DNA of 64,000 nt from Pagrus major (taxonomy: Eukaryota > Chordata > Actinopteri > Spariformes > Sparidae): positions 25,356,671-25,420,670 of the forward strand of contig NC_133227.1 of NCBI RefSeq assembly GCF_040436345.1. Direction: 5' to 3'. Of this stretch, positions 62,200-64,000 are shown piece after piece. How positions within the stretch are numbered: position 1 is the first letter of the stretch; each line of letters starts with the position of its first letter. The translations under genes and the position numbers were made by a program. The notes under the pieces were generated by a model. That model saw nothing but the letters and a program-made list of their open reading frames with translations, ran no database searches and had not been told where the DNA came from.

Positions 62200-64000
62200 G
62201 TAAACCACTCCTCATCCTGTGTTTATCACCTACATAAATAAATAGTTTGATTCATCACTAAACATTTATATTTGATCTCGGACAGGAACGGAGGTGTTGA
62301 GTAAAACCATGCGAGTGATCTTCACAAGTCTTGGGGCCTTTCTTTTCTATTGCATTGGATACATGACGCTACCCTGGATCGCATACGGCATCAGAGAATG
62401 GAGGACTCTTCTTGCCACTCTGTCCATGACTGCTGTGGTCTACATCCCATTGTGGTGGTAAGTTCCTGATGTATTTTTAAGCTAATATTGGGTGCATGAT
62501 TGTAACGGTCCCATTGTCAGCCTCCACGGATCAACATGGTAAATCTGAATTGATTGCACAGGTTCATCCCAGAGTCTCCTCGGTGGCTGATCACTCAGGG
62601 ACGAGTGGAAGAAGCTGAGGCCATAGTGAGAGAAGCTGCGAGGAAAAATAAAGTTCAGGCACCGGCAGTCATTTTTAAAGAGTCTGAGGTGAGATTTTTT
62701 TTTTGTCTTTAGATGATATCACATTATGAACACATTCTCATGCATGAATGACTGAATAGGTCGATTGCGGGTGATTACCATAATGACACAAATCACCATT
62801 CTCAACACAACGTGACCTTCATCGTACGATTGCAGACTGATTAGGTTTCAGCAACAAATCTTCTTGGTTAGATGTAAGAAAACATGGCTTGGATTAAAAT
62901 AACTATGTTAATTATGCAACTTAATTTATGACTGCACCAACTTATGTACATAACATAAATTACCGTCCACTTTTGCTTTCACACTGGACACGAACAGCGG
63001 TGTCTTGGTTGAAAGTCCTGTGCTTGTTTGACCCAACCATCCATCACTGTCCTCCTCACTATGCCCACTTGTCACTCTTTATACTAGTGCTGTCACGATA
63101 GTATAATTTCTAACTTTGATACAATACCTTGAAAAATATCAGTATTCAATACCATGTTGGATACCACAGGGAAATTAACTTTAGATTTTTATTAAACTGT
63201 AAATACAACAAAGCTTGTGTACAGTGTGATAAGAACACCAGCATCTAAGTTAATTTACTTCTGGAGGAGGTGGGATAAAAAACCCCAAAATAAATCGATT
63301 AAGATACAGCTAGTACTGTTGTATCGATACTGTGAAAAATTGGTATTGAATGCATTTCAAATATTGAGAATTTGTATATATGATATGTATCTATAGTTTG
63401 ATACTTTTGACAACAAGACTTCATCTAACTTGCCTTAATAATGACTACAGCCACTAGAGGTCACCGCCTAACAAGACACATAAATATGGGCTGTAATAAG
63501 CTGCTTGCACAGACGACCTATGTGGTTGTTCTTCTGATGAGGAGGGATTGCACTTTATCATTTGTGACATTTGAATTAGAAAGTCCGTTTTTTAAGTTTG
63601 GGTCAAAAATGACTTTTCTCAGACATGGAAACACTCAAAACAGTGCCTTCACCTGTGACTCGTCTGGACAGTGTAACCACATGAATTCTCTTGTTTGCAT
63701 TGATTTAACCTACAGGCAACGCCTCTATTCAGGACATATACCATGCTTGATATTCTGAAATCCAAGAACATCAGATGCATCACACTGATGTGTCTCCTTC
63801 TGTGGTAAGTGGTTGTTTTTTACTTGAACATTCACAATTCAAACCTTAATTATTAACGAGATAGACGTCTGTTTAAACTTGAGGAAAAATATACAAAACA
63901 TCCCAAGGCATTTATTTGATAATACAAATGTGCACCATTAATTCCAGCTGTCTTTTGTTTTTCTTTTCTTTTCAGGATGGCAATAAACATTGGGTATTTT
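59055..64000 (+). CDS. SLC22 organic cation/carnitine transporter-like, copy C (5' part)
   Basis: Third OCTN-type transporter, cut by the window end. Exons: 59055-59444, 59543-59646, 61942-62096, 62286-62457, 62562-62688, 63716-63804, and 63976 onward. All junctions are consensus and in frame; lengths 390, 104, 155, 172 and 127 match the human OCTN layout or nearly so. It starts [18 protein letters not shown]; the extracellular loop has a sequon at Asn56 (NLT), but the second (NAI at 63) is lost relative to A and B. The MFS signature FGRKKV, PESPRW and the helix-7 start WMAINIGYF are visible. The first exon is unbroken, unlike copy A. A 151-base stretch of it is about 86% identical to copy A's second exon. 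Substrate unknown. Confidence 0.92.
60235..60715. repeat. Repeat of the 57470 family
   Basis: Shares aaaagtacccaaaa, gtaaaagtatctgacattaa and gctctgatgcagcatgcaat with the block at 57470-58330, and ends ttacattccatcactgg. Lies in the second intron of copy C. Confidence 0.6.
61388..61605. mobile_element. MITE with attaactaatgt inverted words
   Basis: Starts actttacaataaggatacat and ends ttaatgtacccttgcaacaa-agt. The ends are complementary and the interior is rich in TTAAT. About 218 bp, non-coding. Second intron of copy C. Confidence 0.6.
62146..62198. repeat. (ATCT)n microsatellite
   Basis: About 13 pure ATCT units in the third intron of copy C, 50 bases after the donor. Confidence 0.98.
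63085..63420. mobile_element. MITE starting AGTGCTGTCACGATAG
   Basis: Starts tagtgctgtcacgatagtat and contains gatacaatacc and tgtatcgatactgtga words typical of a teleost hAT-derived repeat. The right end is unclear. Intron of copy C upstream of exon 63716-63804. Confidence 0.5.

Overview
The window is vertebrate nuclear DNA, almost certainly from a teleost fish. It holds intron-rich genes with GT-AG splice sites, long CA microsatellites and intron-containing tRNA-Tyr genes. Teleost-type repeats are dense: hAT-like MITEs starting TAGGGCTGCAAC, a Tc1 transposon, and SINE and LINE tails. I rebuilt the gene models by joining exons by hand at splice consensus. Five protein genes came out, and every one except the gene cut by the window edge closes in frame with a family-typical length.

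Layout. 1-1855: a tRNA array (Tyr, Ser, Ala, Tyr, plus one decayed Tyr copy) inside a 1,142-bp tandem duplication. 2140-19560, minus strand: ap2b1 (AP-2 clathrin adaptor beta subunit), 21 coding exons, 953 aa, including a 42-nt cassette exon in the hinge. 20330-26600, minus strand: mks1 (Meckel syndrome 1, a B9-domain ciliary transition-zone protein), 18 exons, 563 aa. 28398-64000: a cluster of three SLC22 organic cation/carnitine (OCTN-type) transporter genes in +, -, + orientation. Copy A (28398-36881, +, 552 aa) and copy B (38321-52053, -, 557 aa) converge tail to tail. Copy C (59055 to window end, +, partial) is head to head with B.

The three transporters share nearly all exon boundaries, so they arose by local duplication. 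They have since diverged. A carries an extra intron inside the ancestral first exon, a Cys at the position of human OCTN2 Ser467, Phe in place of a conserved Trp, and a PDZ-ligand-like C-terminus (ESRL). B has none of these. Between B and C lies a young Tc1-like DNA transposon with 213-bp inverted repeats differing at only two positions; its transposase is broken and holds a LINE-tail insertion.

The rest of the window is introns and repeat-rich intergenic DNA. I saw no LTR retrovirus, Polinton, CRISPR array or prokaryotic-style system. The best candidates for a second look are the gene-specific intron and residue changes in SLC22 copy A, a near-perfect 24-bp hairpin between the converging A and B genes, two GC-AG introns, a TG repeat abutting a 3' splice site, and the tRNA duplication.
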